57,839 nt of DNA from Woeseiaceae bacterium (GTDB taxonomy: Bacteria > Pseudomonadota > Gammaproteobacteria > Steroidobacterales > Woeseiaceae): positions 1 to 57,839 of the forward strand of contig JAJFKU010000005.1 in the NCBI GenBank assembly GCA_021773035.1, in the 5' to 3' direction. The position numbers and the translations under genes are program-made. Under the pieces are notes generated by a model. It worked only from the letters and a program-made list of their open reading frames with translations. It searched no databases and had not been told where the DNA came from. Position 1 is the first letter of the stretch, and every line of letters begins with the position of its first letter. Positions 1-7,574 of the stretch are shown here, in pieces.

Positions 1-2
1 AG

Positions 3-140
3 CCAACGCAGAACGCGTTCGTGGAGTCGTTCAACGGCCGTTTCCGGGAAGGCTGTCTGAACCAACACTGGTTCAAGTCGCTCGCCCACGCACGAACTGT
101 CATCAAGCAATGGAGGCATCACTACAACGAAGAACGACCA
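3..140 (+). pseudogene. IS3-family transposase, C-terminal end (partial)
   Basis: The frame is open at the left edge and encodes the end of a DDE integrase core: NAFVESFNGRF, then a Gln/Trp-rich helix and HHYNEERP. In IS3-family OrfB proteins the Glu of this ESFN block is the third catalytic residue and HHYNxxRPH is the usual C-terminal signature. After ERP the protein no longer follows the family (no SLGYxTP), and the frame runs without a stop into the receptor fragment that follows. No terminal inverted repeat was recognised. I read this as a transposase remnant whose 3' end was lost or replaced; the part left of the window is unseen. Confidence 0.75.
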
Positions 141-281
141 CTGTGCCCGCAACTGCTCGGCGATGAATTCGATCTGCCGAGGATGAATGGTGCGATGGTC
201 GTCCGGAACATCAAGCTCTGGCAAATTCATTTCCGGAAAATCAAAATACTCGAGCAGCCAGTATCAAGTCTGGTAGGAAAA

Positions 282-690
282 ATGACCAGTTGGTTTAGTT
301 TTGGGCGTGCGCCGAAAGCGTTTAGCGTCGGGGTGTTGGTTGCAATGACAACCACAGCCTGGGCCACAGACAACGATGAAATCGACGAAATTGTCGTAAC
401 GGCCACAGGTTACGAGCAAAAAATTACCGACGCACCAGCAAGTATTTCCGTCATCCAACAGGAAGAGATTCTTGGCCGCCCCAGCGTCAATCTGCTCGAT
501 ATGCTGAAGTACCAGGAAGGTATCGACATTGGTACGACCCGTGACAAGACAGGTCAGGGGAGCGTCAGTATCCGCGGATTGACCGGCGATTACACACTTC
601 ACCTGATCGATGGCAAGCGCCAGAATAATCATGGAGACATTTATCCGAACAACTTCGGCGCGTCCTTAGCGGTAGAAAAAATCAAATATC
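282..690 (+). pseudogene. TonB-dependent receptor, truncated in the plug domain
   Basis: An ATG at 282 has an AGGA Shine-Dalgarno (taggaaaaATG) and starts a signal peptide (hydrophobic core FSVGVLVAMTTTAWA). A typical TonB box/plug start follows (DEIDEIVVTATGYEQ), then plug motifs such as SVSIRG and LHLIDGKRQ. Receptor similarity stops near 690, just where the convergent toxin gene ends at 682, and the frame then continues as nonsense to 815. About 135 residues remain of a normal 600-1000-residue receptor, with no beta-barrel. The fragment is therefore non-functional and was probably cut by arrival of the toxin-antitoxin module or by a linked deletion. It is in frame with the transposase remnant upstream. 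Confidence 0.8.
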
Positions 691-1524
691 CGCATCAACG
701 ATGCCATCGCGAAATCCAGCCAACAGCTTTAGAGCCGTCGATGCCTTCGCACCGGCTTCTCCAGCAAGACGTAGATCTCCGTTGGCGTCTGCCTCGGTCA
801 AGAGTACCTGCATAACGGCATCGAGCACACGGCGCGGCTGCTCGCTGTGGCTGACTATGCACCGTGCGGCATCGTAGCCGGCCAGCCATGCGCCGGCGAC
901 TTCGTAATCGAACTCTTCCTTCTCAAACAGCTGCGCGCCGACTTCGTACAGTCGTTCAGTGTTCGTATCGTTCAGATAGTTGGACAGCACTAAAAGCAGG
1001 TCACTCGCGTCTTTTCGCGGCGTGTACGTGTGTCGCTCGTACCATGCCAGCAGTTTTAGAACGGCGAGCATCGGCAGACAAACGGTGGCGACGGTCACTT
1101 CGGCTGGCAATAGAATCCGAACTGCGGTTGCGCGTGCTTCACTGTATCCCAACACGCCCATCACCGCGTCGTCGTCCGGCCACTCGATGGTTCCGTCCTC
1201 CCGTTCAACTCCGCCAAACGGAATAAGATCGAGCGGGACGCCACTATTATGGATAAGTCGATGCGTACCGCGACGGTTGGGAGTGAATTCGCCGGATTTC
1301 AGGCAGGCTTCGCGGAGCTGACGAAATTCTTCCCAACTGGCGACGGTGACTCCGAGGTCTACGTCCGTTGTGGCGCGCGTGATCGGTACACCGTGGCCGT
1401 AATGAAGCAAGAGGTCGCGTGCCATCGCTCCCACGATTAGAAAATCGGTGCCAGGCGCTCCTGCACTCACATCCGAGAATAGCGCCGACAACCAGCGCAG
1501 CTCTGTTTTATCGCTTAAATCCAT
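682..1524 (-). CDS. AbiEii-like nucleotidyltransferase toxin of a type IV TA pair
   Basis: A 280-residue protein with a nucleotidyltransferase core: the GxxxRD region (GAMARDLLL, about 32-40) followed by TTDVDLGV (Asp54/Asp56, the metal-binding DxD). This is the layout of AbiEii/AbiGii-type toxins, although the family Gly-Ser is Gly-Ala here. The rest is helical, with KLLAW and RKDASDLL blocks typical of the family. I start it at the ATG at 1524 because this overlaps the antitoxin stop by 17 bases, a common arrangement in such operons, and because residues upstream of it are low-complexity shadow. AbiEii proteins transfer nucleotides to tRNA or other targets and block growth, for example on phage infection; the target here is unknown. 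Confidence 0.8.
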   Translation of the reverse strand: MDLSDKTELRWLSALFSDVSAGAPGTDFLIVGAMARDLLLHYGHGVPITRATTDVDLGVTVASWEEFRQLREACLKSGEFTPNRRGTHRLIHNSGVPLDLIPFGGVEREDGTIEWPDDDAVMGVLGYSEARATAVRILLPAEVTVATVCLPMLAVLKLLAWYERHTYTPRKDASDLLLVLSNYLNDTNTERLYEVGAQLFEKEEFDYEVAGAWLAGYDAARCIVSHSEQPRRVLDAVMQVLLTEADANGDLRLAGEAGAKASTALKLLAGFRDGIVDADI

Positions 1525-2524
1525 CGATGATCTTTTCGTAGATGAGATCGGCAGCTTCGAGACAACGTGCGTCACCGATATGCAGGAGGTCTGCATAGAT
1601 GAGTGGATATGGCGTGAGGTCTTTTTCTTTTGTCGGGAACGCCCAGAAACGCTCAAGGATTTCGACGGGACCCCCCGGGTCCTTATGCAGCTTGTAGTCA
1701 ACCAGTAGTCGTGGGTTGACTCTTTCTCCGTACAACGTAACGGTCTCCGGCCGCAATACCTGGGTCAGACGTTCCGCCGCTACCTCGCCACCAAAGATCA
1801 GTTCGTATTTCGCTGTTTTTGCTTTCGCCCACCAGCGCGTCTGGTCGGTACGAAAGCGTCCGATGATGAGCTTGGGACGCAGCGTTCGCGCGTACGCTTC
1901 AGCCCACTGCTTCAAGAGTAACTCGGGTCTTAAGAGCCTCCGCTCGCCGTTGATTTCTGCGACGAATCCAAGATCCGGAAGGTCGGCCATCACCCATCCG
2001 ACCGTGCCGTGTGCGACGCCCGCCAGGCGAGCGATCTCGCGATACGGTTCGGCGATCCAGTCCGGGTTGCACAGCAGCGCGAACAGCACTTTCAGCCCGC
2101 TCGCCTGAAAGGCACGGCCTTTTGCTTTGTCGGCTCCCGGTGTTTCTGTCGGCCGCTCGCCCTTGATCCAGACGTACACGGGTGCCTGGTCCAGGTAGGC
2201 GTTGCCGGCCGCGTCCAGGAACGCGATGTTACGGGCCTTGAGTTTTTCCGCTAATGGGGGCGTTACGTAGTCGGCAATCAGCAGCGGAGGTTTTCCGGCC
2301 TGTTCGATTTGGTGCAGCACGGCCCCCAGGGTTGCCGGGCGCAGGCCTTTTTTGACCTCTACGGCGTAAACGCGGGTTTGCCGGCCACGGCCGATGCGTA
2401 CGTACGCATCGATGCCGCCGTCAGCAGTTTTGATGTCTCGCTGTTCAACGGTTGCTGTAACGCCGAACTTCGCCACTTGAGCTAAGACGGTGTCGAGCAA
2501 TTGGGTTTTTGTAGTGTTGTCCAT
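1508..2524 (-). CDS. AbiEi-type antitoxin/transcriptional regulator with nuclease-like N-terminus
   Basis: A 338-residue protein matching the AbiEi_2/COG4861 type of type IV antitoxin. The N-terminal part (about 1-115) shows GGIDAYVRI and VYAVEVKKG, that is Asp39...Glu56-x-Lys58, an arrangement resembling the PD-(D/E)XK nuclease fold. It is followed by LDAAGNAYL, a hallmark of this family. A winged-helix region (about 145-195, EIARLAGVAHGTVGWVMADL) should bind DNA, and the C-terminal half is the antitoxin part. It is the first gene of the pair and overlaps the toxin start. In this class the antitoxin represses its own promoter; the palindrome upstream fits that. Whether the nuclease-like residues are active is unknown. 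Confidence 0.8.
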   Translation of the reverse strand: MDNTTKTQLLDTVLAQVAKFGVTATVEQRDIKTADGGIDAYVRIGRGRQTRVYAVEVKKGLRPATLGAVLHQIEQAGKPPLLIADYVTPPLAEKLKARNIAFLDAAGNAYLDQAPVYVWIKGERPTETPGADKAKGRAFQASGLKVLFALLCNPDWIAEPYREIARLAGVAHGTVGWVMADLPDLGFVAEINGERRLLRPELLLKQWAEAYARTLRPKLIIGRFRTDQTRWWAKAKTAKYELIFGGEVAAERLTQVLRPETVTLYGERVNPRLLVDYKLHKDPGGPVEILERFWAFPTKEKDLTPYPLIYADLLHIGDARCLEAADLIYEKIIDGFKR

Positions 2525-2561
2525 TTATTCACATTGTCCACGTATCGTGGACATCTGTCAA
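2525..2561 (-). promoter_or_regulatory. TA promoter with embedded palindromic operator
   Basis: Read on the minus strand: TTGACA at 2561-2556, a 17-base spacer, then GACAAT at 2538-2533 (4/6 match to the -10 consensus). A perfect 8+3+8 palindrome, TGTCCACGTATCGTGGACA (2535-2553), fills the spacer and overlaps the -10. A related half site (gtccat) lies just upstream at about 2563-2568. The -10 ends only 8 bases before the antitoxin ATG, so the transcript would be leaderless or nearly so. The location suits autorepression by the AbiEi wing-helix domain (inference). Confidence 0.6.
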
Positions 2562-2617
2562 TTATGGACGTGCCTATTTACACTGCCACAAAAGCCAAGG
2601 ACACGCGATCATGCAAA

Positions 2618-2648
2618 AAGGGGTCAGAGCTGCTAGCTCTGACCCCTT
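2618..2648 (-). terminator. Palindromic GGGGTCAGAGC hairpin behind tRNA-Thr
   Basis: Perfect 14-bp inverted repeat (arms 2618-2631 and 2635-2648, loop gct). On the minus strand it follows the tRNA by 18 bases and ends in a T-run (cccctttttg), so it can act as an intrinsic terminator. Its arm sequence aaggggtcagagc recurs at 51071 and, in variant form, at 51233, so it is also a member of a dispersed REP-like family. Confidence 0.6.
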
Positions 2649-2665
2649 ATGATTCTTAGAAAAAT

Positions 2666-2741
2666 TGGTGCCGGCACCATGAATCGAACACGGGACCTAC
2701 TGATTACAAATCAGTTGCTCTACCAACTGAGCTATACCGGC
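2666..2741 (-). tRNA. thrU: tRNA-Thr (UGU)
   Basis: A full 76-base cloverleaf with encoded CCA. Acceptor GCCGGTA pairs with TGCCGGC (one G-U), D-arm GCTC...GAGC, anticodon stem ACTGA/TCAGT with loop TTTGTAA, T-arm CCGTG-TTCGATT-CATGG. The anticodon TGT reads ACA threonine codons. It lies downstream of the SPOR protein gene on the same strand. In gammaproteobacteria this tRNA usually begins a Thr-Tyr-Gly-Thr-tufB run, which is absent here; the accessory patch sits instead. Confidence 0.95.
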
Positions 2742-2827
2742 TGCAACCTCGAAAGCATCAAGGCTGGCGGATTATTCCGCTTTCAGGCCCATGTGACAAG
2801 GGCTTCGCTCACGATTGAGGGCGGCTC

Positions 2828-3508
2828 CTACTGCGGACAAGTCGCCGCGTCCCGCAGCAACACCCGATCCTGGCCGTATTTCTCAATAATCGCCCCGGCG
2901 CCCCTGCCCGGCGGCAGCCCGATATCCACGAAATACACCATCCGGTCCGCCATCCGCTCGGTGATCACGGCCGGTAAATCCAGCGACTTCGCCTGCAGCT
3001 CGATCTTCTCCGCGCCCGCCAGATCGCCGAACAACCCCAGTGAGATTTTCAGGCCCTCGTCCTCGGTCTGCACCATATAGGCATCCGACAGGCCGCCTTC
3101 ACTCAGCGTTCTCAGCATCTCGTTCGCAACGCCCGGGTCCGGAATATTGCGAATCTGCACCCAGTGCCCGACAAACACAGGCGCCTCGGTATTGCGTGAG
3201 TGCGCCTTCATACCCTCGTTGCTGTACTCCAGCACCGCCGAATCGGCATCGGACCCGGCCTTGAACGGCCCGATCGTCACACACATCCGCCCGATCACCG
3301 CCTGCAGCGCCGATGGCTCTCCCGAGCCCAGCACTGCAGCAACGCTCGCCACCGTGTCACTATCGCGTCCGGCGCTGACGTCCAGCGGCGGTCCAAGATC
3401 CGACTCCTCAAGCACCATCACGCCCGGCTGCGACTCGTCGCCCGTCAACATCCCCCACATAAGATAGAGAATGTTCGCCAGCAGCAGAATCAACAGAATG
3501 TTCTTCAT
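2828..3508 (-). CDS. SPOR-domain membrane-anchored protein
   Basis: A 226-residue protein with an N-terminal membrane helix (about 3-20, NILLILLLANILYLMWG), a variable acidic linker and a C-terminal SPOR-like domain (about 130-215). The block HWVQIRNIPDP, a middle segment LKISLGLFGDLAGAEK and a final VYFVDIGL are typical of SPOR repeats. SPOR domains bind denuded septal peptidoglycan, so a periplasmic envelope role is likely. Its start overlaps the coaX stop by 4 bases (ATGA), and the same birA-coaX-SPOR-tRNA order is common in Pseudomonas and relatives. It is the last gene of the plsY operon. Its exact role is unknown. Confidence 0.7.
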   Translation of the reverse strand: MKNILLILLLANILYLMWGMLTGDESQPGVMVLEESDLGPPLDVSAGRDSDTVASVAAVLGSGEPSALQAVIGRMCVTIGPFKAGSDADSAVLEYSNEGMKAHSRNTEAPVFVGHWVQIRNIPDPGVANEMLRTLSEGGLSDAYMVQTEDEGLKISLGLFGDLAGAEKIELQAKSLDLPAVITERMADRMVYFVDIGLPPGRGAGAIIEKYGQDRVLLRDAATCPQ

Positions 3509-4266
3509 TGAGTGTTTTCCAACATGTGTGCCAGGCCGTTCAAAACCAGGTTGGGGCGGTGCAGTGGTGTCTCCTCAAGCGCCTCAAGAATGCGCGCCGC
3601 GCCGCCACCGGTCAAGACGATTGTCGGCTCGTAAGCGTTTGATTGCAGTGTTCGAAATGCGCGCTCCACTGCACCGGCTACGGCATTCTGGACACCTTCG
3701 CGAACGGCAGCGGCTGTATTGTGCCCGAACATCTTCAGGTCGCCCGCCGCCTGCTTCGCTGCGCCCCTGACTAAGGGAATATCGCTGGTCGCTGCCGATA
3801 AGGACCCGAGCATCGTATCTGCCCCCGGTATGATCTGCCCGCCGAGGTGTTTGCCGTCATCGTCGAGCGCGTCCAGCGTGAGTGCCGTACCGGCATCGAC
3901 GATCAGGCAGCAGGACTGCAGCTCCGCCCACGCGCCGACCAGCGCCACCCAGCGATCGACGCCGAGTCGCCGCGGCTGCCGGTAGCTGTTGGTCACTCCC
4001 CAGCCGCGCCGCTCACTGCGCACGAAGTGCACATCGGCATTGCAGTGCATGCCGATAACACCTGACAAGCGAGTCGCAAAACTCGTTCCCGCAACGTTGC
4101 TGGCCCAGACGGCGTCCACGCGTCTTGGCAGTCTCGTTACCAGGACCGACAGTCCCTTCTCATGGATTTTCTCTAAAGCGATGTGGCCGGTGCGCCGAAT
4201 GTCGCCGTCGTCGAGCACGCCCCACTTCAACCGGGAGTTGCCAACGTCCAGCAACAATACCGTCAC
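3505..4266 (-). CDS. coaX: Type III pantothenate kinase
   Basis: Catalyses ATP-dependent phosphorylation of pantothenate, the first step of coenzyme A synthesis. The N-terminus LLLDVGNSRLKWG holds the phosphate-binding Asp/Gly/Asn block of the ASKHA fold; PRRLGVDRWVALVGA and DAGTALTLD (second phosphate motif) and GGQIIPG follow in the expected order. I start it at GTG 4266, giving 253 residues (usual length about 245-260). The open frame extends upstream to 4449, but that part is shadow of birA. The GTG lies 5 bases after the birA stop, so translation is coupled. Type III kinases are not feedback-inhibited by CoA (family knowledge). Confidence 0.92.
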   Translation of the reverse strand: MTVLLLDVGNSRLKWGVLDDGDIRRTGHIALEKIHEKGLSVLVTRLPRRVDAVWASNVAGTSFATRLSGVIGMHCNADVHFVRSERRGWGVTNSYRQPRRLGVDRWVALVGAWAELQSCCLIVDAGTALTLDALDDDGKHLGGQIIPGADTMLGSLSAATSDIPLVRGAAKQAAGDLKMFGHNTAAAVREGVQNAVAGAVERAFRTLQSNAYEPTIVLTGGGAARILEALEETPLHRPNLVLNGLAHMLENTQ

Positions 4267-4271
4267 CGCGG

Positions 4272-5087
4272 CTAGTCCCTGGCGCCGGCCAGCACAACCG
4301 TCCCCGACGTGATCTGCTTGATACCGGAGTCCGGCGTATCGATCAACAAGGCACCGTCCTCCGCAATGCCGGCGCCGACACCGGTGATCTGCGCTGTCGC
4401 CGTATCGATAACGACCTCGCGGCCAAGCAGCCAGTCGTATAGCGACCATCGGTGCGAGATCGCCGCCAGGCCGGTCTTTTCATACTCCAGGAATGCCTGC
4501 ATGAAGTGCGTCAACAAGGCACCGGCAATTTGTTCGTGCGACGGCGGCGTGCAGATACTTTTCAGATCGACAACCTGCCGTGCCCAATCCGACTTGGCCG
4601 CAAAGTCCGGGTCGTCCTGCAGATCAATATTGACCCCTATTCCGGTAACCACGGTGACCGCACCACCCGCTCGCGACTGCACCTCGGTCAATATCCCGCA
4701 AAGTTTGCCGTCCAGCGCTACAAGATCGTTCGGCCACTTGACCTCGATACCGTAAGCACCCAGCTCCTCCAGCGCCGTTATCGCGCCAACGCCCAATGCC
4801 AGCGTCAACGCCGGGAGGTTTTCCGGCCGCGATGCGAACGTATAGGCCGCCGACAGGCACAGACCGGATCCCGGCGGCGCCTGCCAGGTCTTGCCGTGGC
4901 GGCCGCGGCCAGCCGTCTGGTTGCTGGTTACCGCGACATCCATCTCGCCCGGCGCCGGTCCGGACATCTGCATCAGGTAACTGTTTGTGGAGTCGATCTC
5001 GGCAAAAACACTAAGATCGCCAAGGCGATCGCCCGCGACGCCGGTCGTAAAGCGACGGATCGCGTCGGCATCAAGATTCGTCATCAT
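4272..5087 (-). CDS. birA: Biotin-[acetyl-CoA carboxylase] ligase
   Basis: Attaches biotin to the carboxyl carrier protein of acetyl-CoA carboxylase through biotinyl-AMP. Visible motifs are the biotinyl-AMP loop GRGRHGKTW (about 61-69), the KWPNDL block (about 120) and GIGVNI. At 271 residues it lacks the roughly 60-residue N-terminal helix-turn-helix of bifunctional BirA, so it is probably a ligase only and does not repress biotin genes. Two ATGs are adjacent (5087 and 5084); the second has the better spacing to AAGGGG. It overlaps the plsY stop by 17 bases and precedes coaX, an operon feeding lipid and cofactor metabolism. Confidence 0.92.
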   Translation of the reverse strand: MMTNLDADAIRRFTTGVAGDRLGDLSVFAEIDSTNSYLMQMSGPAPGEMDVAVTSNQTAGRGRHGKTWQAPPGSGLCLSAAYTFASRPENLPALTLALGVGAITALEELGAYGIEVKWPNDLVALDGKLCGILTEVQSRAGGAVTVVTGIGVNIDLQDDPDFAAKSDWARQVVDLKSICTPPSHEQIAGALLTHFMQAFLEYEKTGLAAISHRWSLYDWLLGREVVIDTATAQITGVGAGIAEDGALLIDTPDSGIKQITSGTVVLAGARD

Positions 5088-5733
5088 TCCCCTTGCGACT
5101 GAAAATCATCAGGCGCGAATTACGATGCTCGCTGCCCTCTCGCATGCGCTGAACGTTCGAGCGGTGCCAGAAAATAATGCACATCATCATTACGACGCTA
5201 TAAATAAACAGCGGCTGCTCATCGGGCAAAACCATGATGCCCAGGTAAAGCGGCAATGCCGTTGCCGCGACCATGGTCGCAAGCCCGACAAAACCCGACA
5301 GGACCAGCGTCGCCACCCAGACGAGAATCACGCCAACGATCACCTGCGGGCCCAGAACGACCAACGTGCCAACAAAAGTCCCGGCGCCCTTGCCGCCTTT
5401 GAAACCGTGGTAGATCGGCCAGACATGGCCGAGAACGGCCGCCGCCGCACAGCAAACGGTCAGCCAGGTGCGCGACAACATCGGGTCCTCGGGAACGAAC
5501 GGCAGCTGCAGCTCGGGCACGAGCCCCGCGCCGACAACGCCCTTGCCGATATCGATGATCACGACGCCAATCGCAAAAACTGCCCCCTGGGTACGCAGCG
5601 CATTCGTGCCGCCGGCATTACCGCTGCCCATCGTCCGGATATCGACGCCGCCGCGTAAACGCCCCACAATCATCGCGCCCATCAGGGAACCGATGAAGTA
5701 GCTGATTAGAAATTTGACGCCTAATTCCAGCAT
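5071..5733 (-). CDS. plsY: Glycerol-3-phosphate acyltransferase PlsY
   Basis: Inner-membrane enzyme that transfers the acyl group of acyl-phosphate to glycerol-3-phosphate, making lysophosphatidate. All three family motifs are visible: MGSGNAGGTNALR near residue 38, GFKGGKGAGTF near 108 and HRSNVQRMREGSEH near 190, with five or so hydrophobic segments between. I chose the ATG at 5733 (MLELGVKFLISYFIGS, a typical PlsY start, 220 residues); a TTG at 5742 is possible. First gene of the plsY-birA-coaX-SPOR operon, divergent from the lipid kinase gene at 5808. Confidence 0.93.
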   Translation of the reverse strand: MLELGVKFLISYFIGSLMGAMIVGRLRGGVDIRTMGSGNAGGTNALRTQGAVFAIGVVIIDIGKGVVGAGLVPELQLPFVPEDPMLSRTWLTVCCAAAAVLGHVWPIYHGFKGGKGAGTFVGTLVVLGPQVIVGVILVWVATLVLSGFVGLATMVAATALPLYLGIMVLPDEQPLFIYSVVMMMCIIFWHRSNVQRMREGSEHRNSRLMIFSRKGNDDES

Positions 5734-5749
5734 TGCTGCCAATCCGTCT

Positions 5750-5779
5750 TTGCGAGAACAACCGCGCGCATTGTAGCAT
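5750..5779 (+). promoter_or_regulatory. Possible sigma-70 promoter for the lipid kinase gene
   Basis: TTGCGA (5750-5755), an 18-base spacer and TAGCAT (5774-5779) lie in the 74-base gap between divergent plsY and the kinase gene, 28 bases before the kinase ATG. Match is moderate and based only on eye. Confidence 0.3.
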
Positions 5780-5807
5780 CGGCGTTCGGGAATCCTACGC
5801 AGCTTTC

Positions 5808-6707
5808 ATGGCGACTGAAGACATCCATCTGTTCCTAAATCCAACCGCCGGGCGTGGTCGGGCGGGACGCCGGCAGGCGCGTATTCTCGAGATTTTCGAA
5901 AACGGGGGGCTTGGCGTCGACATTCACCTCAGCCAGAGCCCCGGAGACCTCGAATCCCAGGTACTGCAGCAGGTCGATGCCGGTGCCGATCGGCTGGTCG
6001 TCGCCGGCGGCGATGGCAGCGTTCACGAAGCCGTCAACGGAATTTTGCGATCAGGCAAGCCCGCGGCGTTTGGCGTCATTCCGAGCGGCACCGGAAACGA
6101 CTTCGCCAAGGCCTGCGATATCCCGCTCAACTGGGAGCATGCCACCCGCTTGCTGGTGGACCGCATCGCGGCAAAACAGACGCCGAGACAGATCGACGCC
6201 GGAAAACTCAACGAGCGTTTTTTTGCCAACGGAGCGGGTCTTGGCTTCGACGCCAAAGTGACGCGGGTCGCCCGCTCGATCCGGCTGCCGATCGGCGATC
6301 TCGTTTACCTGCTGGCGATCTTCAGAACGATGCTCGGCGGTGTTGCCAGCCCACGACTGCAGATTACCGCCGGTGAGTTCCACTGGAACGGACCGCTAAC
6401 ACTCGCCGCCATCAGCAACGGGCCCTGGGTTGGCGGCATGTTTCACATCGCGCCAATGGCGAGTAACTCGGACAGTGTTCTCGACCTGCTCATCGCAAAG
6501 CCCGTCACCCGGCGCCGCGTATTGAGCTTGCTGCCAAAACTGATGAACGGCGAGCATCTGCAGGAAGCCGAGATCGTTCATCACCCGGTGACGACGCTGA
6601 CTATCAAAGCCGAGCAGGCCGTGCCTTCGCACCTGGACGGCGAAGTGCAGGCACTGCAGACGGATTTCGAACTGTCGATTCTGCCGGGTGCGCTAAACCT
6701 GCTTTGA
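5808..6707 (+). CDS. Diacylglycerol kinase-family lipid kinase
   Basis: A 299-residue protein of the DAGK/YegS family, which phosphorylates diacylglycerol or related lipids with ATP. It has NPTAGRGRAG at 11-20, the nucleotide-binding GGDGSVHE at 67-74, SGTGNDFA at 93-100, and a C-terminal HLDGE block that holds catalytic and metal-binding residues in the family. I start it at ATG 5808 because residues before it are not family-like. It is divergent from plsY and its 3' end overlaps the convergent transporter gene by 15 bases. The neighbourhood with plsY suggests phospholipid turnover. Which lipid it uses cannot be read from sequence; YegS prefers phosphatidylglycerol. Confidence 0.85.
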   Translation: MATEDIHLFLNPTAGRGRAGRRQARILEIFENGGLGVDIHLSQSPGDLESQVLQQVDAGADRLVVAGGDGSVHEAVNGILRSGKPAAFGVIPSGTGNDFAKACDIPLNWEHATRLLVDRIAAKQTPRQIDAGKLNERFFANGAGLGFDAKVTRVARSIRLPIGDLVYLLAIFRTMLGGVASPRLQITAGEFHWNGPLTLAAISNGPWVGGMFHIAPMASNSDSVLDLLIAKPVTRRRVLSLLPKLMNGEHLQEAEIVHHPVTTLTIKAEQAVPSHLDGEVQALQTDFELSILPGALNLL

Positions 6708-7574
6708 CGAGACCCGGGAGCCCAGGTAAATCGCCACCAGCGCAATTGCGGCGCCGGTGAGTTCGGTGCCTGTCATCGGCCGGTCGAAAAACACGACGTC
6801 CCAAACGAAGCTCAGCGCGGGCTGCAGCAGCAAAGCCACCCCCGCGTCGACCGTCGTCACCTCCGATAAACTGCTGGCGATGAACAGCCAGCCGATACAG
6901 TGCGACAGTACGCCATACCCCAGCAGCCAGCCAAGATCCTCATAAGTCGTTATCGCGAAAGACCCGCCTTCGGCCAGAATAACGGCCGCCATCATCACCA
7001 TGGTGATCACTGAAACGACCGCCATTTCTCGAGTCGGGACACGATACGTGGAACCCTCGCGCGCCTGTCGCAGGCTGAGCATATAGCCGGCATAGGTCAC
7101 GGCCGTCAGCAGGCCGAAAATAACACCCAGCCGGTAATCTTCGGGCAGTTCGCGCCAGTCGAAACCGACAATCAGCGCCAGACCGAACAACGCCATCGGC
7201 ACCGCCACCAGCTGCATCGGGCGCGGCACCTGCCGCAGCAGGACGATGCCCGCGATCATCATGATAAAGACCTGGAAGTTTGCCAGCAGCGTGGACAGGC
7301 CGGGGCCGATAATGACGATACTGCGATGCCAGAACCAGAGGTCGAGCGCAAAGAATACCGACGCGAGTATCAGCAACCACCAGGCACGTTTCGACAGCTG
7401 CAAAGCCTTTCGCGTCACCAGCAGGTAAACCACCAGCGCCAGGGCACCGAACACAACGCGGTAAAAACCGCTGGTCGATGGCGAAACATCCACCAGCTGC
7501 ACCCAGACCGGCGACAGGCTGATTAGGGCCGCGCCAATGAACAGGCGCAGCCGGGCGTTTTGCAGCAATATCAC
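6693..7574 (-). CDS. EamA/DMT-family transporter
   Basis: A 293-residue integral membrane protein with about ten hydrophobic segments arranged as two EamA repeats (N-terminal half to about 140, second repeat from about 150). Start region MILLQNARLRLFIGAALISLSPVWVQL and DLWFWHRSI/SLRQAREG blocks are typical of drug/metabolite exporters. It begins with GTG whose GTGA overlaps the stop of the M61 peptidase gene, so the two are translationally coupled. The family exports amino acids, nucleosides or drugs; the substrate is not predictable. Coupling to a glycyl-type aminopeptidase could hint at export of released amino acids (inference only). Confidence 0.8.
   Translation of the reverse strand: MILLQNARLRLFIGAALISLSPVWVQLVDVSPSTSGFYRVVFGALALVVYLLVTRKALQLSKRAWWLLILASVFFALDLWFWHRSIVIIGPGLSTLLANFQVFIMMIAGIVLLRQVPRPMQLVAVPMALFGLALIVGFDWRELPEDYRLGVIFGLLTAVTYAGYMLSLRQAREGSTYRVPTREMAVVSVITMVMMAAVILAEGGSFAITTYEDLGWLLGYGVLSHCIGWLFIASSLSEVTTVDAGVALLLQPALSFVWDVVFFDRPMTGTELTGAAIALVAIYLGSRVSSKQV

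Noticed and set aside
264..632. Minus-strand 122-residue frame over the truncated receptor
   Set aside because: Shadow of the receptor fragment; no family features, no RBS.
2666..2741. attR-like repeat of the tRNA 3' end within the left patch
   Set aside because: I searched 1-2600 by eye and found no copy; it could lie beyond the window.
4267..4449. N-terminal extension of coaX
   Set aside because: Arg/Gly-rich shadow of birA; GTG 4266 gives the family-standard N-terminus.
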